DNA of 64,000 bases from Megachile rotundata (GCF_050947335.1 NC_134993.1:15376001-15440000), one strand, 5' to 3'. Shown: positions 35,755 to 48,070, counted from the first letter of the stretch. Notes: generated by a model not told the origin, from the sequence alone. Program-made: numbers and translations.

Positions 35755-37090
35755 GGGGTTGGGATTCGACGCGTTGAGATACGGCGCGTGGAGATTCAAC
35801 GCGTGGTAATTCCAGCGCGTAGTTATTCGACGCGTGGTAATTCGATACGTTGCAATTCCAGCGCGTGGTAATTCGATGCGTTGGTATTCCATCGCGTGGT
35901 AATTCGACGCTTGGTAATTCGATGCGTTGGAATTCCAGCGCTTGGTAATTCGATGCGTTGGAATTCCAGCGCGTGGTAATTCGATGCGTTGGAATTTCAG
36001 CGCTTGGTAATTCGATGCGTGGTAATTCGGTGCGTTGGAATTCCAGCGCTTGGTAATTCGATGCGTTGGAATTCCAGCGCGTAGTAATTCGACGCGTGGT
36101 AATTCGACGCTTGGAAATTCGATGCGTTGCAGTTCCAGCGCGTGGTAATTCGATGCGTGGTAATTCGACGCGTGGTAATTCGGTGCGTTGGAATTCCAGC
36201 GCTTAGTAATTCGATGCGTTGGAATTCCAGCGCGTGGTAATTCGATGCGTTGGAATTCCAGCGCGTGGTAATTCGATGCGTTGGAATTTCAGCGCTTGGT
36301 AATTCGATGCGTGGTAATTCGGTGCGTTGGAATTCCAGCGCTTGGTAATTCGATGCGTTGGAATTCCAACGCGTGGTAATTCGGTGCGTTGGAATTCCAG
36401 CGCTTGGTAATTCGATGCGTTGGAATTCCAGCACGTAGTAATTCGACGCGTGGTAATTCGGTGCGTTGGAATTCCAGCGCGTAGTAATTCGACGCGTGGT
36501 AATTCGGTGCGTTGGAATTCCAGCGCTTGGTAATTCGGTGCGTTGGAATTCCAGCGCTTAGTAATTCGATGCGTTGGAATTCCAGCGCGTGGTAATTCGA
36601 TGCGTTGGAATTCCAGCGCTTGGTAATTCGATGCGTGGTAATTCGGTGCGTTGAAATTCCAGCGCTTGGTAATTCGATGCGTTGGAATTCCAGCGCGTAG
36701 TAATTCGACGCGTGGTAATTCGGTGCGTTGGAATTCCAGCGCTTGGTAATTCGATGCGTTGGAATTCCAGCGCGTAGTAATTCGACGCGTGGTAATTCGA
36801 CGCTTGGAAATTCGATGCGTTGCAGTTCCAGCGCGTGGTAATTCGATGCGTGGTAATTCGGTGCGTTGGAATTCCAGCGCTTGGTAATTCGATGCGTTGG
36901 AATTCCAGTGCGTGGTAATTCGGTGCGTTGCAATTCCAGCGCTTGGTAATTCGATGCGTTGCAATTCCAGCGCTTGGTAATTCGATGCGTTGGAATTCCA
37001 GCGCTTGGTAATTCGCTGCGTTACAATTCCAGCGCGTAGTAATTCGATGTGCTGCAATTCCAACGCATGGTAACATAAAGCGTTGTAATA
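35755..37090 (+). repeat. ACGCGTGG minisatellite array (GGAATTCCAGCGCTTGG subtype)
   Basis: Dominated by GATGCGTTGGAATTCCAGCG plus CTTGGTAATTC or CGTGGTAATTC, with higher-order blocks such as TAGTAATTCGACGCGTGG, GGTGCGTTGGAATTCC and GACGCTTGGAAATTCGATGC. This subtype recurs only at 1-719, 35 kb away. GGAATTCC is itself palindromic and gives a dense series of EcoRI sites. Confidence 0.95.
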
Positions 37091-37350
37091 CCAAACATTG
37101 GTATCTGCCCCTTCCTAATTCAAAGCAAAAATCAACGCATATCAATCGCGAAGTTAAATGATCGACCTCTTAAGTACTTATACCGTTCTTCTATAAGAAC
37201 GTGATAAAAAGAAACGAACACTTCTTTATTGAAACACTTCGTACAGCATCTAAGAGACATTATCTCTGTACTGGATGTCGTATATTCTACGAGAAGTCGT
37301 CTTTTTGCTCCGTACAGGGGGTTTATGTGTTTTTAATGTGCATCGCGCAG

Positions 37351-37434
37351 CCAAGCTCGAACTTCGTCACCGACATTTGCCGCCTCGAATGTCCAGTGTG
37401 CGATAGACCCAAACTGAGCTCAGCCAGGCATCAT
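37351..37434 (+). other. Candidate 84-nt cryptic exon in the NfI 14.4-kb intron
   Basis: The block is flanked by an acceptor ending catcgcgcag after a T-rich stretch and by a full-consensus donor gtaagt at 37435. In phase 0 it reads PSSNFVTDICRLECPVCDRP then KLSSARHH. In phase 1, which NfI needs here, it meets TAG after 19 codons. It could therefore be a poison exon or an alternative short C-terminus, part of another transcript, or chance. Confidence 0.25.
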
Positions 37435-37984
37435 GTAAGTAGAATCATTTCCTGGATCTCGATCCTGTGTAGGTATCGAACGGTGTCGATCTTGCTAACC
37501 TATTTCAAAAAGTTTCCAATCCTAAGTCAATTTTAAATTAAATAATTGAGAACTCTTTAGAAATAGAATGTTATTTAAATGTTTGACAAATGTAAAGATT
37601 ATTAATAAACAATGTGATATTGATCGAAAGAGTACTTTTAAATTAGAGATGCTCGAAAGTAGGTTAGTGGGACTCGACTTTTCGCCCAGTCGAACAAGGG
37701 CGTTCGAGAAAATTTACTATTCTCCTTAAACAACGCGGAGAACCGTCGATACAAGACTTACGTTCTCCATTAAGCAAGTTGTTCGAAGACCTTTGTAATT
37801 GTCTCCGATTCGAGAAATAATGAACGACAGGGAGAAAATGTTTACGATGAAAGGATCGGGATCAGGAAAGGGCCTCGAAGAACAGCGAGCAGAAGGTTTT
37901 GAACGATCTGCAGGATCGATGATCGATGGCCGAGTGCCATTCATAATGTCGCGTGAAAATGACACGTGATGATCTCTGTTTCAG

Positions 37985-38028
37985 TCTGAGCCCGAGCGTA
38001 GAGAGAAGCTCGCTAACTCGACTAAAAG
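37985..38028 (+). other. Candidate 44-nt cryptic exon
   Basis: Flanked by ctctgtttcag and a gtactt donor. Phase 0 reads SEPERREKLANSTK, which would follow in frame from the 84-nt candidate at 37351. Entered from NfI in phase 1 it gives TGA at once. It lies directly upstream of a large array of TTTCAG motifs. No homology recognised. Confidence 0.2.
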
Positions 38029-38164
38029 GTACTTTGTGACTGGTTATTGACTGTTATATATCTATACATATATATATACATATATCTATATCTATCTCTA
38101 TTTATCACGTATCGTATACGTATATATTGTCAATGTATATACGTGTATACGTGTACACGCTACG

Positions 38165-38890
38165 GACACATCTTTCAGACATTCAGACTTTCAGGGTTTC
38201 AGAGTTTCAGAGATTCAAACTTTTACGCTTTTGGATACTTAAGTATTTGCAGTTTTGGATATTCGTGGCTTACGAGCTTTTGGACGTTTAGGTGTTCAGA
38301 CTTTCAGACTCTTTCAGACACTTTCAGACACTTTCAGACGCTTTCAGACATTTTCAGACACTTTCACACAGATGTTTTGACTTCAGGAGTTTGGGAGTTT
38401 CAAAGTTTCAAAGTCTCGAGGTTTCACAGTTTGCAGAATTTCACAGTTTCAGACTTTGAGACTTTGAGACTTTCGTATATTCAGACATTCTTCAGACTTT
38501 TAAGAGTTCAAGACTGTAAGACGTTCAGACGTTTAGACCTTCAGTCTTTTGGACTTCAAGACGTTCAGATTTCCATGTCTTCAGACGTTCAGACGTTTCA
38601 GACTACCAGACTTTCAGACGTTTCAGATGTTTCAGACTATCATCAGACTCTCAGACGTTCAGACCTTTCAGACTATCAGACTTTCAAATGTTTTAAATTA
38701 TCAGACTTTCAGATGTTTTAAATTATCAGACTTTCAGACGTTTCAGACTATCAGATTTTCAGACGTTTCAGACTATCAGACTTTTAGACATTTCAGACAT
38801 TTCAGACATTTCAGACTATAATCAGACATTTCAGACTATAATCAGACATTTCAGACCTTTCAGACTTTCGGACCATAAGAGTCTCATAAC
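38165..38890 (+). repeat. TTTCAGAC tandem repeat
   Basis: Dense, irregular repeats of TTTCAGAC with linkers such as TATCAG and GTTCAGACG, roughly 8-26 bp apart. Three units near 38680-38770 are longer (TTTCAAATGTTTTAAATTAT). On the sense strand each TTTCAG resembles the end of a 3' splice site. Confidence 0.9.
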
Positions 38891-38899
38891 ACTCAAACT

Positions 38900-39770
38900 A
38901 CTCACTGTCAATGATTTGAAAGTATCAGAATAAGAGTTTGAAAATTTGAAGTCTGAAATCTATTCGGTCCCAATAAAGAGACTAATATATCTTGTCTCCA
39001 ACCTGATTGTCTCTAATAAACATTATATTGTCTCTAAACAAATATCTTGTTGTATCTGACTTCACAAGAGTCTGTTCAAGCACCTCAAGTGCCATGAAAT
39101 ATTATAATTTTTCATAAATTTTATTGTATTTAAATTGAAAGTATCCATGTGTCCGTCTAAGCGTGTACCTATACACATGCATCACGATGTCGTATACGCT
39201 CGAATATATATTTTTCTCTATTGCTATCACGTTTGTCATTTTTCCTTTCCATGGTTGTTTCTTTTCTCACTATCTGCTCTCTGTCGTCTCTCCTTACCCC
39301 TTACTCTCTATTCTCTTCGTTCTCTTTTGTTCTCACACACGTACACGTTATATATAGATGTACAAGGACACCGTGTAGATCGATGCAAAACTTTGGAACG
39401 TTTGACGAGATACATAAATATATATTAGCTCCGTAGATGCGACTCTTTGTTTCTCTTCTCTGCATACTGTATCGTGAAATTGGAAACTGACGATTCGTGC
39501 GTTCCGGCTTTATTGCGATCGATCTCCCTGCGAACGGCACGAGAAAATTGCCAGAGTTTCTATGGAGATCGCCTTTGATACGAATTCTACTCTGCAGGAT
39601 ATTCTGCAAGGTGTCGTTCATAGCTTCGGAATTTAATCAACTGAGGTCTTCTCTTTGCCTTCTTTGAAACACTGAAATTATTTAAATATTTTATATGTTT
39701 CGTGTGTTTAAAAATTTCCAGGGTTTAGAATTTTAATACATCAAATTTGTTGTGGGTCAATTTTTCAAAA
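38900..39770. other. Unique AT-rich sequence with short simple repeats
   Basis: No exon recognised. A TATATATAG box lies at about 39350, and a pyrimidine-rich part at about 39230-39330. Confidence 0.4.
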
Positions 39771-39779
39771 TTTTAGAGT

Positions 39780-40620
39780 TTCAGAAAGATAGACTTTCAG
39801 ACATGTGGAGTTTGATGACTGTAAAGTTTGAGACATGTAGAGTTTCTTGATTAAAAAGTTTGAGACATGTAGACATTCATGATTATAAAATTTGAGACAT
39901 GTAGACATTCATGATTGAACAGTTTGAGACATGTAGACATTCATGATTGTAAACCTTGAGACATGTAGACATTCTTGATTAAAAAATTTGAGACATGTAG
40001 ACTTTCATGATTAAAAAGTTTGAGACATATAGACATTCATGATTATAAAGTTTGAGACATGTAGACATTCATGATTGAACAGTTTGAGACATGTAGACAT
40101 TCATGATTATAAAGTTTGAGACATGTAGACATTCATGATTGTAAACCTTGAGACATGTAGACATTCATGATTATAAAGTTTGAGACATGTAGACATTCAT
40201 GATTATAAAGTTTGAGACATGTAGACATTCATGATTATAAAGTTTGAGACAAATAGACATTCATGATTATAAAGTTTGAGACAAATAGACATTCATGATT
40301 GAACAGTTTGAGACAAATAGACATTCATGATTGAACAGTTTGAGACATGTAGACATTCATAATTGCAAACTATGAGACAAGTAGACATTCACAATTATAA
40401 AGTTTGAGACACACAGACTTCCATGATTATAACTTAGAGACATGTAGACATTCATAATAAAAAATTGTGAGACACATAGACCTTCATAACTGCAACATTT
40501 CAGACACTTAAACCTCCATGATAGAAAAGTCTCAAACATTCAGATTCACAATTATAAATTTTGAGACATGTACTTTTATTAGACACTTAGACGTCCATGA
40601 TAAAGAGACATTTAGGTTAA
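39780..40620 (+). repeat. 32-bp tandem repeat (GAGACATGTAGACATTCATG)
   Basis: The unit is TTTGAGACATGTAGACATTC then ATGATTATAAAG (32 bp), in roughly two dozen copies. Variants replace ATTATAAAG by ATTGAACAG or ATTGTAAACC, and some copies carry GAGACAAATAG. Both ends decay. Confidence 0.92.
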
Positions 40621-41395
40621 TGATAAAATTTGAAAAAATGTTCCTCATGAAGATTTGAAAGCCCACAGGATCGCAAGCTGAAACTCGCGAATCGTCGACG
40701 CAGCTCGAAATTGCACAATCACGCCGCCCCTTTCACACCACTTTCTGCCCGAGTGTGTATCGATGTCCCCGCGAGCGTCACAGCGCACAGGCTTTTTCTA
40801 ACCGCGTGAAAATCCACCCTGTATACACCGACACACAGATGCACGAAACTCTACACAGTATTTCACCCCGAAGATCACGTTATCAGATTTTTTCACTCGT
40901 AAATCCTTGTACAATCTTCGAGACATCGTCGATTCGATAGAAAAGAAATCGGGTTACTGCAGAGCTAAAATTGTGAAACTAAAAATAGAGAAGGGTTACT
41001 GCGAATCGAGGGTGCCTCGAAATTCGTGTCCTGAAGCCTTGGAGAAAAAGGACGCATGCAATAAAGGAGGAGGAGAAAACAGAGAGGAACGCAGGAGGTA
41101 TTCGGTCCTCGTGGCATGCACCGTCAAGTAACCCTCGAACGCCTTCGCTATCGATCTCCACGATGTTCCGAAGTTCTTACGTCTAACCTTATCTGTTATA
41201 TCCCCTCCTTACTGTCCATGGTAGCCTTTCGGGAACTTCTATGAACACTTGTCTTCTTTCCGTGTGTGCGCGGGACCATACACCTACAACTGAATCCAAG
41301 AAAGAGGGCAACTAGCAATAGTTAATGCATTAGTTGGGGTTAGGAGAAGAATTGGTGCGAATAGAGGTTGAAGGGGTTCCATAGGAGAATTCGAA
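40621..41395. other. Unique intronic sequence
   Basis: No exon recognised. A purine-rich segment lies at 41040-41100. Confidence 0.4.
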
Positions 41396-41399
41396 GGAG

Positions 41400-42600
41400 T
41401 ACCAAGTGATGTAATTTGATACGTGGTAGTTCAATGCGCTGTAATTTGGCGCGTGGTAGTTCTATGCGCTGTAATTCCACGCGTGGTAGTTGGGACGCGT
41501 TGTAATTCGATGCGTGGTAGTTGGGACGCGCTGTAATTCCACGCGTGGTAGTTGGGACGCGCTGTAATTCCTCGCGTGGTAGTTGGGACGCGCTGTAATT
41601 CCACGCGTGGTAGTTGGGAAGCGTTGTAATTCCACGCGTGGTAATTGGGGCGCTCTGTAATTCCACGCGTGGTAGTTGGAACGCGTTGTGATTCGACGCG
41701 TGGTAGTTGGGACGCGCTGTAATTCCACGCGTGGTAGTTGGGACGTGCTGTAATTCCACGCGTGGTAGTTGGGACGCGTGGTAGTTGGGATGCGTTGTAA
41801 TTCCACGCGTGGTAATTGGGGCGCTCTGTAATTCCACGCGTGGTAGTTGGGACGCGTGGTAGTTGGGACGCGCTGTAATTCCACGCGTGGTAGTTGGGAT
41901 GCATTGTAATTCCACGCGTGGTAATTGGGGCCCCCTGTAATTCCACGCGTGGTAGTTGGAACGCGTTGTGATTCGACGCGTGGTAGTTGGGACGCGCTGT
42001 AATTCCACGCGTGGTAGTTGGGACGTGCTGTAATTCCACGCGTGGTAGTTGGGACGCGTGGTAGTTGGGATGCGTGGTAGTTGGGACGCGTGGTAGTTGG
42101 GATGCGTGGTAGTTGGGACGCGCTGTAATTCCACGCGTGGTAGTTGGGATGCATTGTAATTCCACGCGTGGTAATTGGGGCGCTCTGTAATTCCACGCGT
42201 GGTAGTTGGAACGCGCTGTAATTCCACGCGTGGTAGTTGGAACGCGCTGTAATTCCACGCGTGGTAGTTGGGATGCGCTGTAATTCCACGCGTGGTATTT
42301 GGAACGCGTTGTGATTCGACGCGTGGTAGTTGGGACGCGTTGTGATTCGACACGTGGTAGTTCCATGCGTTGACCTTTGGCGCGTGGTAGTCCAACGCGT
42401 GGTAATTGGGACGCGTTGTGGTTCGACGCGTGGTAGCTCAACGCGTTGTAATTCAACGCGTGGTAATTCGATACGTTGTGCCTTATCGCGTGGTAGTCTA
42501 ACGCGTTGTAATTCGACCCGTGGTAATTCTATGCGTTGTGCCTTATCGCGTGGTAATCTAACGCGCTGTAATATGACACCTGAGGGTCCAACTCGTTATA
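41400..42600 (+). repeat. ACGCGTGG minisatellite array (GCGCTGTAATTCCACGCG subtype)
   Basis: 31-bp dimers of GGGACGCGCTGTAATTCCAC and GCGTGGTAGTT. A higher-order block of about 300 bp containing the rare GGTAATTGGGGCGCTCTGTA unit appears at about 41640-41900 and again at 41920-42200, including GGGCCCCC in one copy. The right end decays after 42330. Confidence 0.95.
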
Positions 42601-43885
42601 GCATTATAATCATTACAACTGTGCACTTATAATAATCGAGTTAGTGTCTCAAACTATTATAATCTAGCTCCAAATCGAAATGCAATCCAATAAATGATTC
42701 TATAAATTACCTCGTAGGCAAATAAATGAAGAATCGACATAATTCATGTAAGTTCCCATAAAGAATCCCATGGACAAGGTACCTTAATTCGATAACTCAC
42801 CTCCCAATCGCGCTAAGTGCAGTGCTTAATTTCAGCGCGATAGTGGCTCTAATTTATCGTTTGCCGAGGTAAGACTCTCCATCATCCGATGAAGGTTCTC
42901 ATTCTCGGTAATCAAGGAACTTAACCAAGTACTACGGAAGCTTATCGATCTACCCCAACAAGTTAGTCGCTGCTGGACAAATTAAGCGCTGTCCTTTCGC
43001 CGATCGAATGCACCACGTCTCCCTTTTCGATCGTCTTTTGTTCACCTTCTTGTCCACCGACGAGCTCCAAATACTATGCTGTTGTGATGGTAGTTGCACC
43101 GTGTTTCACTTGGTAATATCGTGATTGGTTGCGTTTTATTGGTTCCACGACAGAGTACACTCTTTCTTACACACCACAAGCTTGGCTGTTCGCAAATCTT
43201 TCGACTCGGAGAATTCGAGATTCTCAGAACCCTGTTTCTACCCTTCCGCTCCTCGACAGATTAAAAATAAACGAATCCTTAATTAATTAATTTGGAAAAA
43301 CGCTCTCTCTCTCTCGACACAAAAATGCTTCGAAACGAAGTCGTTCCAAAGCATTTTCAGCGTCTGTCTTGAAGGGGATCAAGACGAAGGGAGAGGGACA
43401 AAGGGCAGAAGAGAAAGTGGACTAATTACGGTCCTTTTGTCCGGCACAGGGGAATCCCCGAGAAATCCACCTGACGTCTGATTGCGATACGGTAAACCGC
43501 TGCTAAACGAGGAATCGAGAAAGCAAGAATGCTCCATGTTAGCCCCTTAATCACAATTTTTGTGTGTTAGCTCGGTGTTGCATCTATCTCTATCTCCCTG
43601 TACGTCCACCTGTCTCTCTGCGCATGCGTGTGCGCCTGCATACACGCGTGCGCGGGGATCGCGACAATTATTGCGAACACGTCTCTCGGTTAAAGATACA
43701 GGACTATTTGGTTACTAAACATTAAACCCACAATTTCAAGCTTAAAAATTGTTTAAATATTTTGTTTGTATTGGCTGTTTCATGGAGTTTCAGTCGTTTG
43801 ATCAATTTTATTTTATGTAACTTACAATTTTATTGTCTATCAAGGATAATTAAGGCACGCCCCGTGTCACGTGATCAACATCCCA
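42601..43885. other. Unique intronic sequence
   Basis: No exon recognised. A hairpin-forming AAAATGCTTCG / AAGCATTTT pair lies at about 43322-43361, and a GCGCATGCGTGTGCGC-type alternating purine-pyrimidine patch at about 43620-43660. Confidence 0.4.
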
Positions 43886-43889
43886 ATTG

Positions 43890-44600
43890 GAGAAGAGTGA
43901 TTTGATACGTGGTAATTCGGTGCGCTGTAATTTGGCGCGTGGTAGTTCAATGCGTTGTGATACCACGCGTGGTAGTTCTACGCGCTGTAATTCCACGCGT
44001 GGTAATTGGGATGCGTGGTGATTCGACGCGTGGTAGTTGGGACGCACTGTAAATTCCACGCGTGGTAGTTGGGACGCGCAGTACTTCCACGCGTAGTAGT
44101 TGGGTCGCGTTGTGATTCTACGCGTGGTAATACGACGCGTGGTAGTTGGAACGCGTGGTAATTCTACGCGTGGTAATTCGACGCGTGGTAATTCGACGCG
44201 TGGTAGTTGGAACGCGTGGTAATTCTACGCGTGGTAATTCGACGCGTGGTAATTCGACGCGTGGTAATTCTACGCGTGGTAATTCGACGCGTGGTAGTTG
44301 GAACGCGTGGTAATTCTACGCGTGGTAATTCGACGCATAGTAGTTGGAACGCGCTGTAAATTCCATGCGTGGTAGTTGGTACGCGCTGTAAGTCCACGCG
44401 TGGTAGTTGGGACGCGCTGTAATTCCACGCGTGGTAGTTGGGACGCGCTGTAATTCCACGCGTGGTAATTGGGACGCGCTGTAATTCCATGCGTGGTAGT
44501 TCGGACGCGCTGTAATTCCACGCGTGGTAGTTGGGTCGCGCTGTAATTCGATGCGTGGAACTACCACGCGTTATAACCTTTGGCGCGTGGAATTCCATCA
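43890..44600 (+). repeat. ACGCGTGG minisatellite array bounded by TCACGTGA sites
   Basis: Mixed 15- and 16-bp units, including pure GTGGTAATTCGACGC runs at 44150-44340 and GGGACGCGCTGTAATTCCAC dimers afterwards, as in the 41.4-kb array. The octamer TCACGTGA occurs at 43867 just left of the array and at 44598, 44613 and 44647 at its right edge. Confidence 0.93.
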
Positions 44601-44689
44601 CGTGACTCCTCATCACGTGAGCAACGCTTCAATGAGAAAATACTGATCACGTGACTCCCACCTGACCTAACCTTGCAACTTAAAATGCC

Positions 44690-44800
44690 TTAAGTTAGAA
44701 GAGAATTTAACACCCTCTCCCTCAAATTTAATTCTCCCTCAGATCTAACTCTCCTTGAGACCTAACTCTCCCTCAGATCTAACCTAGTTAACCCTCCCTT
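44690..44800 (+). repeat. Short CTCCCTCAGATCTAA repeat
   Basis: Four or so imperfect 18-22 bp units of AACTCTCCCTCAGATCTAAC-type, including TTGAGACC variants. Confidence 0.75.
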
Positions 44801-46185
44801 TTAACAGTTAGTGACAACGTTGAGTTCACCCAAGTACCAAAAGCAAAAATAAGTTGTGATTTTAAATGATGGTCCTCTACTTTTGATCGATGGTGTACAA
44901 TTAAGAGTAATTGGATGTGTACGAGCACGTATGTTTGCAATAATTGTCGGCACGTTTGTATAGCCGCCTGCAGCTGTGTGCACGATTGTTCGCGCAATGC
45001 TGTCGTTGTTAGGCGAGCTGAATTGTTTTTCTTCCTTTTATTGATTTTCGTCTTTCTGTTCTTCGAATGGTTCAATTTCTGATTAACACTTTCGGAACCA
45101 CTGTTATTATATTGCACACTTAAGAAGCGGCGATCTTCGAGAATTTTTAATAATTAAAAAAAATGAACATTTAAAAGAAAATTGGATCGGTGCTTTTATA
45201 AATGTGTAATGTTACTCTCCAGGTTTTGAAAATGTTAATTTTTAAATTATTTAAGAAACCAGCTTGCAGATTTTGTTCCTTTCGTTCTTTTACGGAAATT
45301 GAATCAGTTCGTAGTTTCGAAGAGCGCGACAGACTTTTCGGTTTTAGTCTATCGAATTTTTTCTTCTTTAATTTCTTGAACGGTCGAGCTTCCGCTTTCA
45401 GGCATACACATAGCCAATGTCGGTATAGACGTCGATTACTCGCGAGAACGTTTTCGAATTTGTGAACCTTTGAAAGCCAGTTGACTTCGCAGAACCACCC
45501 TTTGTAAACTAATTTTATCGATGCATCGAGGTGTACGAGATATGTAACTAGAGCCAGGAATAAAACTTCGCGTCTGACCATAGGTTGACTCATTCTACTG
45601 CGAAAGATCCAAAATTCAGTGTTCCATTTTCTCTGCTTCTATTTTCAAGTAATAAAATCGCACACTGAATTTTGACGAAGTTACCATCCCCGGTAATTTC
45701 ACCCCCAAAATCAAAACTCCTCGGACACCCCCAAAATAAGCTGCTCCAATATTTAAAAATCCTTCTCCCAATTAAAAGTCCTTTCAACAAAGGACACCAG
45801 GACCCAGCGATTAACTACCCCTATAATGGGGTTGAAACCGTCAACCCCTACGTTAAATGTGTTGAACCAAAACAAAAAAAACCGTCGACTAACAAGAACT
45901 TTTTTTATGTTTGCCTCTGTATGGAAACAAAAGTACACTCTACGATATTCCTGTTTATCACCTGTGTATGTATAGTACTGTATGTGTATAACTGTCTATT
46001 TGTATATTTTTTTTTATCTAACGCCCCCGTTTTGTGCCTGTCCGTCTGACTGACCTGTCTGTTGTCACGAAGTTGATCCGAAGTCGATTCCGAAGGCTAA
46101 TTCGCCCCTTCGTCCCCAGTCGTTTGATCGAGAGTTCGTTCCTTTTTTAAGAGGGGTATTTCGATATTATGGGAAACGGGGCTTG
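44801..46185. other. Unique intronic sequence
   Basis: No exon recognised. The frame pair at 45171-45593 covers AT-rich DNA with Phe/Lys-rich translations and no domain. Confidence 0.4.
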
Positions 46186-46189
46186 GAAA

Positions 46190-46330
46190 CGGACAGACAG
46201 ACAGACAGACGGACATTTCTTGCTAACTGCGTAGTACCGGTCTACCTGGTAAGCTAGCTGTCGCTGTCTGTCTGTCTGTCAGTCTGTCTGTTTGTCTGTT
46301 CGTTTGTCTGTCTGTCTGTCTATCTGCCCA
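46190..46330. repeat. CAGA and CTGT tetranucleotide microsatellites, inverted
   Basis: CAGACAGACAGACAGACGG at about 46194-46213 is followed about 50 bp later by CTGTCTGTCTGTCTGTCAGT and further CTGT runs to 46321. The two are reverse complements, so a sense transcript could fold into a long stem. Confidence 0.85.
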
Positions 46331-46479
46331 CCCTGTTACACCCACCTGTTCACGTATTACTATTTTTTAAGGGTACAGCCTCGAGAGCTCTTCGGTTCGC
46401 GCTGGAACATCATGTTGCAATTTGTGCCTCTCACGATGTTGGGCAGTCATTTCTTTTAGCGAGATTGAGGGATGAAGGA

Positions 46480-47480
46480 GAAATTTGGCGCTTGGTAATT
46501 CGGCGCGTTGCAATTCTATCACGTGGTAATTCAATACGTGGTAATTCGGCGCGTGGTAATTCGATGCGTGGTAATTTGAATCGTGGTAATTCGATGCCTT
46601 GCAATTCCAGCGCGTGGTAATTTGATACGTTGCAATTCCAGCGCGTGGTAATTCGACGCGTAATAGCTCCAACGCGTGATAGTTCCAACGCGTGGTAATT
46701 CGACGCGTAGTAATTGGATGCGTGGTAATTCGATGCGTTGCGATTCCAGCGCGTGGTAATTCGATGCGTTACAATTCCAACGCGTGGTAATTCGACGCGT
46801 GGTAATTCGATACGTTGGGATTCCAGCGCGTGGTAATTCGACGCGTGGTAATTCGATGCGTGGTAATTCCAGCGCGTGGTAATTCCAGCGCGTGATAATT
46901 CGACGCGTGGTGATTCGGCGCGTTGCAATTCCAGCGTGTGGTAATTCGACGCGTGGTAATTCCAGCGCGTGGTAATTCGTCGCGTGGTAATTTGACGCGT
47001 GGTAATTCGATGCGTGGCGATTCCAGCGCGTGGTAATTCGATGCGTTGCAATTCCAACGCGTGGTAATTCCAGCGCGTGGTAATTCCAGCGCGTGGTAAT
47101 TCCAGCGCGTGGTAATTCCAGCGCGTGGTAATTCCAGCGCGTGATAATTCGACGCGTGGTGATTCGGCGCGTTGCAATTCCAGCGTGTGGTAATTCGACG
47201 CGTGGTAATTCCAACGCGTGGTAATTCCAGCGCGTGGTAATTCGACGCGTTGCAATTCCAACGCGTGGTAATTCGATTCGTTGGAATTCCAACGCGTGGT
47301 AATTCGACGCGTGATAATTTGATGCGTTGCAATTCCAACGCGTGGTAATTCGATACGTTGCAATTCCAACGCGTGGTAATTCGACACCTGGTAACTCAAC
47401 GCGTGGTAAATCGATGCGTGGTAACTCGACGCGTGGTAATTCGATGCGCTGCAATTCCAATGCGTGGTAATTCGAATGCA
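46480..47480 (+). repeat. ACGCGTGG minisatellite array (GCAATTCCAGCGCGTGG subtype)
   Basis: 15-bp units of GCGCGTGGTAATTCC, ACGCGTGGTAATTCG and ATGCGTTGCAATTCC. A block of about 240 bp at 46860-47000 containing the rare GCGTGATAATTCGACGCGTG unit recurs at about 47130-47240. Confidence 0.94.
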
Positions 47481-47739
47481 AGTATACCCTAAAAATCCTC
47501 AGAGGCACAAATTGACTAAATATAGTTGAGAAAAGCTAGTTCTGAAGATCGAACACAATCGAGACTGTACTCCCTTAAACCGTGCACACCATATAATTAT
47601 CTCTATCTCACTCACTGTCACACGGCCAATGCTCTGGGTATGTCGTATGCTGGATGAACTAATTGATTATCTAACTTCATTAACTGACTTGATTGAATAT
47701 TAATTTCGATACCTTGATCGAGACTTGTTTGTTCTCTAT

Positions 47740-48070
47740 TCTCTCTGTTTCTCTATCTATCTATCTCCGTACGATACTACCTATTATAAATAAATATATA
47801 TATATATTCTCTATTGTTGTGCAATGTTGGTGTTTGTTGTTTACCATATACATATATATATACATACATACATACATATATATATTATCTCATATATATG
47901 TATATCATTGTATTGATGTTGATGTTGTTACCTTGATGTTTTTGATGTGTTGTTTAATCGTTGTTATCTTGCTGTTTGATGTTTGTTGTTGCACTATATA
48001 TCTATCTCTGTCTATATATTATTATATATATACATACATCTATATGTATATATACATACATGTATATAAC
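47740..48070. repeat. TA/CATA-rich microsatellite region
   Basis: TCTATCTATC, TATATATATA, CATACATACATACATATATA and TGATGTTGATGTTG tracts occur in succession, with no coding potential. Confidence 0.85.

Noticed and set aside
38047..38721. 224-codon plus-strand frame with Phe/Gln/Thr/Leu/Ser repeats
   Set aside because: Read-through of the TTTCAGAC array and of a TATA-rich microsatellite. No domain.
41340..42456. Antisense frames of 275-351 codons with NYHAWNY and LPRVELQ repeats
   Set aside because: Overlapping open frames in three phases over a tandem array are products of a stop-free unit and are not genes.
46431..47508. Antisense frames of 322 and 325 codons
   Set aside because: Same repeat artefact. 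Two fully overlapping frames of equal length cannot both be coding.
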